Assembly (NCBI GenBank): GCA_944321435.1
Contig: CALULH010000005.1
Coordinates: 1 to 64,000 of the forward strand
Direction of reading: 5' to 3'
Origin: an uncultured Coriobacteriaceae bacterium
GTDB lineage: Bacteria; Actinomycetota; Coriobacteriia; Coriobacteriales; Coriobacteriaceae
DNA: 64,000 bases
A program made the position numbers and the translations under genes. Under the pieces are notes generated by a model. It worked only from the letters and a program-made list of their open reading frames with translations. It did not search any database and had not been told where the DNA came from. Shown piece by piece: positions 42,140 to 51,440 of the stretch. Numbering within the stretch: the first letter of the stretch is position 1; every line of letters starts with the position of its first letter.

Positions 42140-44800
42140 TTAGGCGCCCAGCAGCTGCTTGGCAGCGGCCAGGGCGTCGGGAATGCCGGCGGCGTTCTTA
42201 CCGCCAGCCTGCGCCATGTTGGGGCGGCCGCCACCGCCGCCGCCGACCATCGGCGCGATCTGCTTGATAACGTCGCCCGCTTTGAAGCCGGCGGCAACGG
42301 CGTCGTCGGTGCCCGCGGCGATGAGGGCGGGCGTGCCCTTGCCCGTCACCGTGGCCAGCACGCAGGCAGCGGGGCCCGCGACCTTCTCGCGCACGGTATC
42401 CCAGACGTTGCGCAGGTCGGCAGCCTCAAGGCCCTCGAGCTGGGCGATAACCACGCGGTAGCCCGCCGGAACCTCGACGGCGCCCTCGATGGCCTTGGCG
42501 ATGGCGTCGGAGGAGCCGCCGGTGAGCGCCGCCTTGAGCTTGTCGGACGTGGCCTTGAGCTCGTGGTGCAGGGCGTCGACACGCGCGGGGACCTCGTCGG
42601 GGGCGCACTTGAGCGCTGCGGCGGCCTGGGCCAGCAGCGCGGCGCGCTCCTCGAGCCAGGCCACGGCGCCCTCGCTCGCCAGCGCCTCGATGCGGCGCAC
42701 GTTGGAGCCCGTGGAGGACTCGGAGACGATCTTGAACAGGCCGATCTCGGCGGTGTTGCGGGCGTGCGTGCCACCGCAGAGCTCGCGCGAGAAGGGCTTG
42801 TCCTCCTCGCCCACCGACACCACGCGCACTACGTCGCCGTACTTTTCGCCGAACAGCGCCACCGCGCCGGAGGCGCGGGCCTCGTCGATGCCCATGACGC
42901 GGGTCACGACGGGCTTCGCGGCGAAGATCTCGCGGCTGACGATGGCCTCCACCTGCGCGATCTGCTCGGGGGTCAGGGCCTCGAAGTGGGTGAAGTCAAA
43001 GCGCAGGCGGTCGGGCGTCACAAGGGATCCGGCCTGGTTGACATGATCGCCCAGAACCTCCTTGAGGGCGGCGTCCAAGAGGTGCGTGGCGGTGTGGTTG
43101 CGGCGCAGCAGCGCGCGGCGGTGATGGTCCACGGCAGCCGTCACCACATCGCCCTCGGCGATCTCGCCGGAGCTCACGTGCGCCGTATGCGCATAGAGGC
43201 CGTTGTGCGCCTGGGTGTCGGAGACGAAGAGCTTGCAGCCGTCTGCGGCGAGCGTGCCGCCGTCGCCCTGCTGACCGCCCATCTCGGCGTAGAAGGGCGT
43301 GCGGTCGAGCACGACCTCAACGTCCTGGCCGGCCGTGGCGCGCGAGACGCGCTCGCCGTCGACCACGAGGGCCGCCACGCGGGCGCCGGCCAGCTCCTCC
43401 TCGTCGTAGCCGGTAAACACGGTGGCCGCCAGCGCGTCGGAAAGCTCGGTCCACACATCGTTGAAAGAGCCCCAGGCGTCGCCCTTGACGTTGGCGCGGG
43501 CGCGCTCGCGCTGCTCGTCCATCGCGCGGTTGAAACCCTCGGTGTCGACCTCGTGGCCGGCACCCTCGGCGATCTCGATGGTGAGGTCGATGGGGAAGCC
43601 GAAGGTGTCGTGCAGCATGAAGGCGACGTCCCCGGAAAGGGCCTCGCTCTCGCCGAGCTTGGAAAGGGCGTCGTCCAGATAGGTGCGGCCGTTGTCCAGA
43701 GTGGCCGAGAAGCGCTCCTCCTCGGCGTTGACGATGCCCTTGACCAGGGCGACGTTCTTGGTGAGCTCGGGGTAGGCGGAGCCCATGAGATCGTTCACGC
43801 GGTCGATGAAGCGCGCGAGGAAGGGCTCGGTCACGCCCAGCAGGCGCCCGTGGAAGACGGCGCGGCGGAGCAGGCGGCGCAGCACGTAGCCGCGCCCCTC
43901 GTTGCCCGGCAGGATGCCGTCGGAGATCATGAAGTCAACCGAGCGCGCATGGTCGGCGATGATGCGCAGGGAGCGGCTGGCGCCGGCGTAGTCGTCGCTC
44001 ACGTAGGCGGCGCCGGAGATCTCCTCCCCCAGGCCGATGAGGCCCTGCATGACGTCGGAGTCGAAGAAGGAGGTCTTCCCCTGCATGATGGCGCTCATGC
44101 GCTCCAGGCCCATGCCGGTGTCGAGGTTGCGGTGCGGCAGCTCGGGCATGGAGCCGTCCTCCTGGCGGTCGAACTGAGTGAACACCAGGTTCCAGTACTC
44201 CAGAAAGCGGTCGCAGTCGCAGCCGGGCTTGCAGTCGGGACGGCCGCAGCCCACCTCGGGGCCCATGTCGTAGTAGATCTCGGAGCAGGGGCCGCAGGGG
44301 CCGGTGGGGCCGGCGGCCCAGAAGTTGTCCTCCTCGCCCAGGCGGGAGATGTGGTCCTCGGCAACGCCCAGCTCACGCCAGATGCCGTAGGTCTCGTCGT
44401 CATCGGTGAAGACGGTGAAGTGCAGGCGGTCCATCGGCAGGCCGAAGACCTGGGTGGAGAGCTCCAAGGCCCACGCGCAGGCCTGGCGCTTGGACACGCC
44501 GCCGAAGGAGAAGTTGCCGAGCATCTCGAAGAAGCTGGCATGACGCCCGTCGGAGCCGATGATGTCGATGTCGTTGGTGCGCACGCACTTCTGACACGAC
44601 GTGGCGCCGATCTCGTGCATCGTCTTCTTGCCCTGGTAGTACTGCTTGAACTGGTTCATGCCGGCGTTCGCGAGCAGAAGCGAGGGATCGTCGGGGATGA
44701 GCGACGAGCTGGGGAAGACCTTGCAGCCGCGCTCCTCGAAGAACTTCAGGAACGTGGAGCGGATCTCCGCAGAGCTCATCGGTTTGATGTCAGCAGGCAT
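42140..44800 (-). CDS. alaS: Alanine--tRNA ligase
   Basis: 886 residues. The class II core opens FLKFFEERGCKVFPSSSLIP, with motif 2 around HASFFEMLGNFSFG and motif 3 later. The editing domain has HNHTATHLLDAAL and the zinc motif CGGTHARNTAEIG. The C-Ala tail ends in a Gly-rich GGGGGGRPNMAQAGG. It starts at ATG 44800 with GAGGAG just upstream. A -10 box is visible at 44867. Confidence 0.96.
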   Translation of the reverse strand: MPADIKPMSSAEIRSTFLKFFEERGCKVFPSSSLIPDDPSLLLANAGMNQFKQYYQGKKTMHEIGATSCQKCVRTNDIDIIGSDGRHASFFEMLGNFSFGGVSKRQACAWALELSTQVFGLPMDRLHFTVFTDDDETYGIWRELGVAEDHISRLGEEDNFWAAGPTGPCGPCSEIYYDMGPEVGCGRPDCKPGCDCDRFLEYWNLVFTQFDRQEDGSMPELPHRNLDTGMGLERMSAIMQGKTSFFDSDVMQGLIGLGEEISGAAYVSDDYAGASRSLRIIADHARSVDFMISDGILPGNEGRGYVLRRLLRRAVFHGRLLGVTEPFLARFIDRVNDLMGSAYPELTKNVALVKGIVNAEEERFSATLDNGRTYLDDALSKLGESEALSGDVAFMLHDTFGFPIDLTIEIAEGAGHEVDTEGFNRAMDEQRERARANVKGDAWGSFNDVWTELSDALAATVFTGYDEEELAGARVAALVVDGERVSRATAGQDVEVVLDRTPFYAEMGGQQGDGGTLAADGCKLFVSDTQAHNGLYAHTAHVSSGEIAEGDVVTAAVDHHRRALLRRNHTATHLLDAALKEVLGDHVNQAGSLVTPDRLRFDFTHFEALTPEQIAQVEAIVSREIFAAKPVVTRVMGIDEARASGAVALFGEKYGDVVRVVSVGEEDKPFSRELCGGTHARNTAEIGLFKIVSESSTGSNVRRIEALASEGAVAWLEERAALLAQAAAALKCAPDEVPARVDALHHELKATSDKLKAALTGGSSDAIAKAIEGAVEVPAGYRVVIAQLEGLEAADLRNVWDTVREKVAGPAACVLATVTGKGTPALIAAGTDDAVAAGFKAGDVIKQIAPMVGGGGGGRPNMAQAGGKNAAGIPDALAAAKQLLGA

Positions 44801-44866
44801 AATGCTCCTCATGGTTCGGCCCCGGCTTTTGGGCACGGCGGGCCTGGCTCGATTTCACAGCCCTTA

Positions 44867-44872
44867 ATTATA
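44867..44872 (-). promoter_or_regulatory. Likely -10 box of the alaS operon
   Basis: TATAAT on the minus strand within GGCTATAATTAAGG, 66 nt before the alaS start. The -35 is not clear. There is no T-box antiterminator motif in the leader. Confidence 0.5.
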
Positions 44873-44963
44873 GCCCATGAGGATACGACGGCGCGACCAC
44901 CCTGTGTACCTGCACCGTTTCACAACAGACAGGAGGGTCGGCGGCATGCCGGGGGACGGGGCG

Positions 44964-46400
44964 TTAGGCGCCGTCCGCGTCGTCGCGCTTCTCGCCCTTG
45001 TCGTCTTGATGGACCTCGGGCACACGGTCCTTGAGGTTCAGGCGCCACACGCCGCCGGGGCCCTGGGTCATGCCCGGGAACACCGACCATACCAAGGTAT
45101 CGTCGGGATCGGGCTTGGGAGCCGCCTGCGCGTCGGGGACGGACTCCTGGGAGACGAGCTCGGAATCGGCTGCGAAGGTGTCGTCGCCCAGCGCGTCGAA
45201 GGCCGAGACGGGCCTGCCGGCCACGTCCAGGTACGGGGTGCCTTGGAAGATGGCCCCCTCGTAGGAGACGAGCTGGCGGCCGGTGCGGCTCTCGAAGTAG
45301 TAGATGAACAGGCCCTTGAGCGCCGCGGAGAGCGGGATGGCGATCACCATTCCCAAAGGTCCGAGCAGCGCCGACCCGATGACGATGGCGGTGAGGCTCA
45401 TGACCGGGTGCACGGACACCGTGGACTGCATGACCTTGGGCGAGATAACGTTGTCGGTGATGTTCTGCGCCACCACGGTGACGGCGAGCGTCCAAAGCGC
45501 CATGATGGGATCCACGAACAGCGCGATGACGGTGGCAATGGCGGCCGAGATCCAGGGGCCCACCACGGGGATGAGGTGCATCACCCCGGTGAGCACGCCC
45601 ATGAGGATGGCGTACGGATGCCCCACGAGCACGAGCCCAACGCCCGCCAGGACGCCGTTGATGACCGAGGTGATGCAGGTGCTGCGCATGTAGCCGCCGA
45701 CGGAGCGCGACAGCACGGCGATCATGAAGCGGTAGTCGTCCTCCTTGTCCTCCCCCAGGATAGTGCAGATCTCGTTGTGGATGCGCGGGTAATCGCGCGC
45801 CAACCAGTACGCGAGCACCAGGCCGAGGAAGCAGATGAAGAGCGTGGAGGCGAAGTTGGAGATGAAGGGCATGATGCCCTCGCCGATATCGCCGGCGACG
45901 TTGCCCACGTAGTCGGTGGCGACCCCGCGCAGCGACGTGAACGCGGCGTCGAGCTGCGCGCGCAGCTCGGAGTCGGCAAGCGCGTTGAACTGGCCCGCCA
46001 GGTCGTTCGCCCACTTCTGCAGGCTGAGCAGGTTGCTGGGCAGGCGGTTCAGGATCTCCATGATCTGCTCGAAAAACGTGGGCAGGATGAAGGTGAAGAC
46101 CAGCACGATGACGGCCACCACCACGATGAGGCCGACGATGGCCCCGGCGCCGCGCGGCACGTGGTGGCGCTCCAGCCAGTTGACGATGGGCGCCGCCACG
46201 AAGGCCACCAACGAGCCCACGGCGAGAAACTCGATCACCGGGGCGAGAATGCCCAGCACGTTAAGAACCGCTGCGGCGATGACGATGGCCCCCACCGCGA
46301 TCCACACGCGCATGAACCATTGCTTGGCGCTTCCATGCCGGCCGACCGCCCCGCCGGGCGCGGCGGTCGGTTGGGCTTGGTTGTGTCCGGACTCAAGCAC
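44964..46400 (-). CDS. AI-2E family transporter / PerM-like permease
   Basis: 478 residues. Seven or eight membrane spans: two near 33-75, one near 85-110, then a long amphipathic section (115-180), and a C-terminal cluster with the signature HLIPVVGPWISAAIATVIAL and NVISPKVMQSTVSVHPVMSL. The family (UPF0118) exports small molecules or acts as ion exchanger; the substrate is unknown. A roughly 110-residue acidic tail extends beyond the family core. GTG 46400 with AGGAG upstream; 15 nt after the sigma factor gene. Confidence 0.88.
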   Translation of the reverse strand: MLESGHNQAQPTAAPGGAVGRHGSAKQWFMRVWIAVGAIVIAAAVLNVLGILAPVIEFLAVGSLVAFVAAPIVNWLERHHVPRGAGAIVGLIVVVAVIVLVFTFILPTFFEQIMEILNRLPSNLLSLQKWANDLAGQFNALADSELRAQLDAAFTSLRGVATDYVGNVAGDIGEGIMPFISNFASTLFICFLGLVLAYWLARDYPRIHNEICTILGEDKEDDYRFMIAVLSRSVGGYMRSTCITSVINGVLAGVGLVLVGHPYAILMGVLTGVMHLIPVVGPWISAAIATVIALFVDPIMALWTLAVTVVAQNITDNVISPKVMQSTVSVHPVMSLTAIVIGSALLGPLGMVIAIPLSAALKGLFIYYFESRTGRQLVSYEGAIFQGTPYLDVAGRPVSAFDALGDDTFAADSELVSQESVPDAQAAPKPDPDDTLVWSVFPGMTQGPGGVWRLNLKDRVPEVHQDDKGEKRDDADGA

Positions 46401-46415
46401 GGGCGCTCCTTTGCG

Positions 46416-47204
46416 TCACTTCTTGGCCATCACGCCATCGGGGTCGATCTTGTCCTGGATCTTCTTGAGCGTGCGCCGCAGAAGGCGCGACACCTGGACC
46501 TGCGAGATCCCCAGGCGCTCGGCGATCTCGATCTGGGTCATGCCCTGCAGGAAGCGCAGCTCGATGACCTCGCGCTCGCGGGGCGAGAAGCTCTTGAGCG
46601 CCTCCTCGATGACCAGGCGGTCGTCGGTGAAGGCGAGGGCGTTGTCCTCGGTGGCGTAGCGGTCGATAACCGAGGGGGCGTCGTCGGCGTCCGGATTGCC
46701 GGACCCCTCGAGCGGCACCGAACTGTAGGCGCTGGAGGATTCCATAGCCTCGAGAACCTCGTCGACGCTGGCGTCCAGGTACGCAGCGATCTCCTCGATT
46801 TTGGGGGATCGCTGAAGCTCGGTGGTGAGGATGTCGGTCGCCTGGTTGACCTTGGCGGACAGCTCCTGCAGGCGGCGCGGCACGCGCACGCTCCAGCCCT
46901 TGTCGCGGAAGTGGCGCTTGATCTCGCCCAAGATGGTGGGCGTGGCGTAGGTGGTGAACTCCAAGCCGCGGCTGGGGTCGAAGCGGTCGATGGCTTTGAG
47001 CAGGCCCAGGTAACCCACCTGGACCAGGTCGTCAAGAGGCTCGCCGCGGTTCTTGAACTTGTTGGCCAGGAACCGCACGAGGTTCATGTGGGACATGACG
47101 AGCTTCTCGCGCGCGTCCATGTCGCCGTTCTCCTTGTAGCGGCGGAACAGCTCGTGAGTGCGCTCCTTGTCCCAAGCCGTCTTTCCGTTGGAAGATTCTG
47201 CCAT
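46416..47204 (-). CDS. SigB/SigF-type alternative sigma factor
   Basis: 262 residues. Region 2 has VMSHMNLVRFLANKFKNRGE and the polymerase-binding DDLVQVGYLGLLKAIDRFDP, with FTTYATPTILGEIKRHFRDK. Region 3 has LSAKVNQATDILTTELQRSP, and region 4 carries EREVIELRFLQGMTQIEIAE and the HTH LGISQVQVSRLLRR. This is the stress-response SigB/F/G subgroup, with no region 1. It follows the rsbW-like gene by 2 nt and is presumably held inactive by it. Confidence 0.93.
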   Translation of the reverse strand: MAESSNGKTAWDKERTHELFRRYKENGDMDAREKLVMSHMNLVRFLANKFKNRGEPLDDLVQVGYLGLLKAIDRFDPSRGLEFTTYATPTILGEIKRHFRDKGWSVRVPRRLQELSAKVNQATDILTTELQRSPKIEEIAAYLDASVDEVLEAMESSSAYSSVPLEGSGNPDADDAPSVIDRYATEDNALAFTDDRLVIEEALKSFSPREREVIELRFLQGMTQIEIAERLGISQVQVSRLLRRTLKKIQDKIDPDGVMAKK

Positions 47205-47206
47205 GG

Positions 47207-47584
47207 CTACACATCCGCTCGCAGCTCGAGATACAGGGTCGAGGGGTGCTCGCGCTTCTCGTACACGTCGCAGACGCTGGCCAGGATGAGGTCGGTGTAG
47301 ACGGCGGTGGGATCGGCGTCCCCGGCGGTGTCGAAGGCGACCTCCCCCAGCTCGAAGCTCATGGCAACCAGATCGTCGGCCACGGTGAACACGATGTCGA
47401 GAAGCTCGCCGGGCTCGGTGGCGCACGCGTAGATGAAGGCCTCCTCGGCGGCCATGCGCACGTCTTCGATCTTGTCGACCGACAGGTCGGCGAGCGTGCC
47501 GACGTTGGCGGCGGTCATGCGCACGAGGCGCGCGTACACCGGGCGAGCGGGCACCGAGAGGGTTACGGGATGGGTTTCAGCCAT
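47207..47584 (-). CDS. RsbW-like anti-sigma factor / serine kinase
   Basis: 125 residues of the GHKL-type RsbW/SpoIIAB family: ARPVYARLVRMTAANVGTLA and DLSVDKIEDVRMAAEEAFIY with the N-box acidic residues. The later Gly-rich ATP-lid is shortened (VAFDTAGDADP). It should bind and inhibit the adjacent sigma factor and phosphorylate an RsbV-like antagonist. No rsbV gene is in the window. Coupled to the sigma gene. Confidence 0.85.
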   Translation of the reverse strand: MAETHPVTLSVPARPVYARLVRMTAANVGTLADLSVDKIEDVRMAAEEAFIYACATEPGELLDIVFTVADDLVAMSFELGEVAFDTAGDADPTAVYTDLILASVCDVYEKREHPSTLYLELRADV

Positions 47585-47599
47585 AATCGGGCTCCTTTG

Positions 47600-48208
47600 C
47601 TACTGCGCGTTGCTCTCGGCGTTGCTATCGGTATCGGACGGGTCGGCGGAAGCTGGGGCTTCGGCGGAAGCGGGCTCGGCGCCGTAGGTGAAGTAGCGCT
47701 TGGCAGGCGCCTCGGCCTCTTTCTCCGGAGCGTCGTCGGCCTCGTCTGCCGCGGCGTCAAGGGGCTGTGCGGCGGGGGCCGGGTTCTCGAGCGCCTTGGG
47801 CGCATCGGCTTTGGCCTTGCCGCCGAACAGGCGCGACACCGCGCCCGAGGCGGACTCGACCGCGCCCGACACGGCGTTGGAAGCGCCCGCGGCGGCGCCG
47901 GTGACGTCGGAGACGTCGCGCAGGACGCCGTTGACCTCGATCAGGTCGTTGGTAAGCGCCTCGATGGCCACGCCCGCCTGGTCGACCAGGGGGCTCAGGC
48001 GCTTGGCCGCAGGGGCAAGGTCGTCGGCGATGCCGTCGAGTTTGGCGATGGTGGGACGGGCCTCGGCCACCGTGTCGTTGAGCGCGGAGATGGTCTCGTC
48101 CAGCTTGTCGGCCGAAGAGCGCGCGCGGCGCACGGTGAGCGCCACCTCCACGATCGCCCAGATGGCCGCCACCGCTAGAACGATGAGCGCGACAGTCAGA
48201 ATATCCAT
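47600..48208 (-). CDS. DUF948-like membrane-anchored coiled-coil protein
   Basis: 202 residues. One N-terminal membrane span (ILTVALIVLAVAAIWAIVEV), then a helical segment typical of DUF948 (ADKLDETISALNDTVAEARP), and a long Ala/Glu/Asp-rich tail. ATG 48208 has GGAGGG upstream. It is 15 nt upstream of the anti-sigma gene, so DUF948-rsbW-sigB-perM read as one stress/envelope operon. Confidence 0.78.
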   Translation of the reverse strand: MDILTVALIVLAVAAIWAIVEVALTVRRARSSADKLDETISALNDTVAEARPTIAKLDGIADDLAPAAKRLSPLVDQAGVAIEALTNDLIEVNGVLRDVSDVTGAAAGASNAVSGAVESASGAVSRLFGGKAKADAPKALENPAPAAQPLDAAADEADDAPEKEAEAPAKRYFTYGAEPASAEAPASADPSDTDSNAESNAQ

Positions 48209-48441
48209 AGTGCCCTCCAGCACGTCTCGGAGCGCCGCAGCAGGCGCCGTCGTTACCCCGTGCCCGGCAGCCCTGGGGGCGGCAGCGGGCCAGATTCTTT
48301 ACATTCTACCCCGTTGCCCGTGCTTGAACCGTATAGGAACCCGGTGCCATCGGCCTTCCTTATACGCAACCCGGGCAGCGGACCGAGCAGACACCCGCCG
48401 AATCGTCAGGGCGCAGGGAAGAAGGGACCCCTCGGCGCCGC

Positions 48442-49836
48442 CTATGCCCCGTCCCCAGGCTCGGGAGCCGCGTCGGGGCCGCGGCCCGTGCGGTCCCGGT
48501 AGCTCCGCTCATAGCGGAACTGCTCCCAACCGCGGCCCGCGGGCTTCCAAAACGCACCGCGCTCCAAACCTTCGGGCAGATAGCGCTGCTCCACCCAGCC
48601 GGCCGGGTAGTCATGCGGGTAAAGGTAGGGGCCGTAGGCATCCGAGCCGGGGCGATGCCGGTCGCGCAGGTGGTTGGGCACCGCGCGCTGGCCGCCTGTG
48701 CGCACGTCCTCCAAGGCTGCGTCGATGGCGGCCTCGGCGGCGTTGGACTTGGGCGCCAGCGCGTTGTAGATGGCGGCCTGCGCCAGGTTGATGCGGCACT
48801 CCGGATAGCCGATGACCTCGGCGGCCTTGAAGGCGGCCTCCGCCACGAGCAAGGCCTGCGGATCGGCGTTGCCGATGTCCTCAGACGCGGCGATCATGAT
48901 GCGCCGCGCGATGAACTTGGGGTCCTCCCCCGCGTCGATCATGCGGGCGAGCCAGTAGACCGCGGCGTCCGGGTCGGAGCCGCGCATGGACTTGATGAAG
49001 GCGGAGATCACGTCGTAGTGCATGTCCCCGTTCTTGTCGTAGGAGAGGCCCGCGCGGGGGTTTGCAGCCTCCACGTCCGCCGCGGTGAGCGGGATGCGCT
49101 TCTCGCCCGCCGGAGCGTGAGCATCACCTGCGGGGACCGGAACCGGCTCGTGATCCTCGGCCATCTGACTGGCGAGCTCCAGCGAGGTGAGCGCGGCGCG
49201 GGCGTCGCCTGCGGCCAGAAGGCAGATGGAGCGCACGGCGTCCGCGTCCGCCCAGAACCGACCGGCAAGCCCCTGCGGGGACTCCAGCGCGCGGTAGACG
49301 AGCTGGGCCACGTCCTTGTCGGGAAGTAGCTCAAGCTCCACGATGCGCGAGCGGGAAAGCAGCGCCGAGTTGACCTCGAAGTAGGGGTTTTCCGTGGTGG
49401 CGCCGACGAGCACCACCGTGCGGTCCTCCACCGCGTGGAGCAGGGCGTCCTGCTGCGAGCGGCTGAAGCGGTGGATCTCGTCGATGAAGAGGATGGTGCG
49501 GCGGTCGAAGGTGAGCAGCCGGTGCTTGGCGGCGTCGATCTCGCGCCGCAGGTCCTTGACCGAGCCGGTGACGGCGGAGACCTCAACGAACTCGCTGCGC
49601 GTGTGGGTGGCTATGATGTGCGCGAGCGTGGTCTTGCCCGTGCCGGCCGGGCCGTAGAGGATGACGCTTGAGAGCGCGTCATGGTCGATGGCGCGACGGA
49701 GCCACGAGCCGGGCCCCACCGCCTTTTGCTGGCCCACGTAGTCGTCCAAAGAGTCGGGGCGCATGCGCACCGCCAACGGCGCGTTGGAGCGGGTTTTCTG
49801 GGCCTCTATGTGCGAGAACAGCGAATCAGTATCCAT
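48442..49836 (-). CDS. rarA: Replication-associated recombination protein A (RarA/MgsA)
   Basis: 464 residues. AAA+ clamp-loader-like ATPase: PLAVRMRPDSLDDYVGQQKA, Walker A ILYGPAGTGKTTLAHI, Walker B LFIDEIHRF, sensor ATTENPYFEVNSALLSRSRI, and the tetramerisation tail SFIKSMRGSDPDAAVYWLAR with YNALAPKSN and PNHLRDRHRPGSDAYGPYLY. It acts at stalled forks. No Shine-Dalgarno is seen at either Met; ATG 49836 fits the family start and lies 7 nt after a TAGAAT -10-like box, so leaderless translation is possible. Confidence 0.92.
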   Translation of the reverse strand: MDTDSLFSHIEAQKTRSNAPLAVRMRPDSLDDYVGQQKAVGPGSWLRRAIDHDALSSVILYGPAGTGKTTLAHIIATHTRSEFVEVSAVTGSVKDLRREIDAAKHRLLTFDRRTILFIDEIHRFSRSQQDALLHAVEDRTVVLVGATTENPYFEVNSALLSRSRIVELELLPDKDVAQLVYRALESPQGLAGRFWADADAVRSICLLAAGDARAALTSLELASQMAEDHEPVPVPAGDAHAPAGEKRIPLTAADVEAANPRAGLSYDKNGDMHYDVISAFIKSMRGSDPDAAVYWLARMIDAGEDPKFIARRIMIAASEDIGNADPQALLVAEAAFKAAEVIGYPECRINLAQAAIYNALAPKSNAAEAAIDAALEDVRTGGQRAVPNHLRDRHRPGSDAYGPYLYPHDYPAGWVEQRYLPEGLERGAFWKPAGRGWEQFRYERSYRDRTGRGPDAAPEPGDGA

Positions 49837-49917
49837 GGAACCCATTCTAGCATAGGATGCGAACATGTGTGCGTTAAGCTACCAACGCTCTTGCGCTCTT
49901 GCTTTGTCGCCGAGGGA

Positions 49918-49992
49918 GCCTTGCCAGGGGGGACGGGTACGTTTGGCAGAAGCGTGGCTTCTGCCAAACGTACCCGTCCCCCCTGGCAAGGC
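49918..49992. repeat. Perfect 35-bp palindrome between dgt and rarA
   Basis: Left arm 49918-49952, 5-nt loop CGTGG, right arm 49958-49992, with no mismatch. The arm includes GGGGGGACGGGTACGTTTGG. The repeat begins 8 nt past the dgt stop. It is far longer than a normal terminator and lacks a T-run. Confidence 0.95.
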
Positions 49993-49999
49993 CCGCCCC

Positions 50000-51202
50000 T
50001 CAGCGGATGTAGGTCCTGCGGGGGAAAGTCATATCTGGGAAGAGGCGCTCGGCAAGCTCCATGAAGTAGCCGTCGGTCATGCTGGCTATGTAGTCCACCA
50101 CCGTCTGGTCAAGGTCGTGCTGCCAGTCGTAGGTCTTGCCGTAGAAGGCAAGCGCCCGCTCCACCCGCCTGATATGGTGGCGGAAGATGTAGCTTGTCTC
50201 ATCCCCGGCCTCAAGGTCCGCCAGCAGCCGCTCGTACATGCGCCGGAAGGCGGGCTCTATGGCGTCGGCGCACTCCCCCTCCACAGCGGGCGCGCGGTAG
50301 ATCTTCTCGTAGTTCTCGCGCTTAGCCCGGGCGAGCTCCGCAAAGCAGGCCTCGCCCATCTCGATGCGCGGCTTGCCGTAGCTGTGGGAGACGATGTCCA
50401 CCGTGGCGCGGCTGAGGATCCACGCGTTGTAACCGCCGCCCAGGCCGTCGGCGAACTCCGAGCCGTCCACCAGGCCCGCCTCGATGGCGTCCTGGCGGTC
50501 GCGCCCCACGTAGGCGATGATGTCGGCGATGCGCACCACGCAGCCCTCGAGCGTTGCGGGGCGCAGGTGCTTGATAGCCTCGTGGCCCTGCGTGTAACAG
50601 GCCTCCAAAACGCGATCGAACTCCGGGAAGCCGGTCATGCCGGAGAGCTCGAAGACGCGCTGCTCGTACTCGCCGTTGTGGCAGAGCGCGCCATCGAGCA
50701 CCTGTAGGCTCATGTTGCGGCCTGAGAGCTGCTCGAGCACGCGTACCGAATGCACGTTGTGATTGAAGTGCCGCCCGGTGCGAGCGTGGTAGACGGCGTG
50801 CAGGCAGCGCTCGCCGGCGTGGCCGAAGGGCGTGTGGCCCAGGTCGTGCGAAAGCGCAATGGCCTCGATGAGGTCGGTGTTGAGACCGAGCGCGTAGCCT
50901 ATGTCGCGCGCCACGCGGGAGACGAGCTGCACGTGCAGGCCGCGGCGGGACAGGTCGTCGTTACTGCGGAAGGAGAAGACCTGCGTCTTGCCGGTGAGGC
51001 GGCTGTAGGCGGGCGTGTGGATGACCTTCTCGATGTCGCGCACGAAGGCCGGGCGCCACACGCTGGCACGGTCGGACGGACGGTCCTCGCGGCGGATGCA
51101 GGCGCTGTCGGAGCAGCGGTAGGGGCTCTGCCAACCGGCTGCGCGGTCGCGCTCCATGCGGGCGGCCAGCGCGGGCTCAAGGTCGGAGGGTAGGTCGATC
51201 AT
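50000..51202 (-). CDS. dgt: dGTP triphosphohydrolase-like HD protein
   Basis: 400 residues. HD phosphohydrolase with the motif ALSHDLGHTPFGHAGE, preceded by RLTGKTQVFSFRSNDDLSRR, which is typical of the dGTPase branch, and HVQLVSRVARDIGYALGLN. A later VRIADIIAYVGRDRQDAIEA supplies the last metal ligand. Hydrolyses dNTPs to nucleosides and triphosphate. AGGAGCTTCT precedes ATG 51202. Long hairpins lie on both sides of the gene. Confidence 0.9.
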   Translation of the reverse strand: MIDLPSDLEPALAARMERDRAAGWQSPYRCSDSACIRREDRPSDRASVWRPAFVRDIEKVIHTPAYSRLTGKTQVFSFRSNDDLSRRGLHVQLVSRVARDIGYALGLNTDLIEAIALSHDLGHTPFGHAGERCLHAVYHARTGRHFNHNVHSVRVLEQLSGRNMSLQVLDGALCHNGEYEQRVFELSGMTGFPEFDRVLEACYTQGHEAIKHLRPATLEGCVVRIADIIAYVGRDRQDAIEAGLVDGSEFADGLGGGYNAWILSRATVDIVSHSYGKPRIEMGEACFAELARAKRENYEKIYRAPAVEGECADAIEPAFRRMYERLLADLEAGDETSYIFRHHIRRVERALAFYGKTYDWQHDLDQTVVDYIASMTDGYFMELAERLFPDMTFPRRTYIR

Positions 51203-51319
51203 AGAAGCTCCTCACCAGATAGGTGACTTGCTGCCCAGTATACCTGTTGGGCGCGAAGAACGTACGAGCGCGTGCGCCGCATCCCTCTGGGCATGGCCCG
51301 ACGGTGCGAGCGCCACGGC

Positions 51320-51405
51320 CCGGGGACCCGGGTATATCATCCCGTGCTCAAACATTCTCGCTTCGCTACGAAACTGCGCGCGGGACGATATGCCCGGGTC
51401 CCCGG
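51320..51405. repeat. 25-bp inverted repeat upstream of dgt
   Basis: Arms 51320-51344 and 51381-51405 (CCGGGGACCCGGGTATATCA and its partner) pair over 25 bp with two positions that allow G:U in one strand. The loop is 36 nt. It lies between dgt and the prepilin peptidase gene, in a 238-bp gap with no gene. Confidence 0.85.
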
Positions 51406-51440
51406 ACACGTCAACAGGGCTGCGTTGCGCAAGAGCGCGC

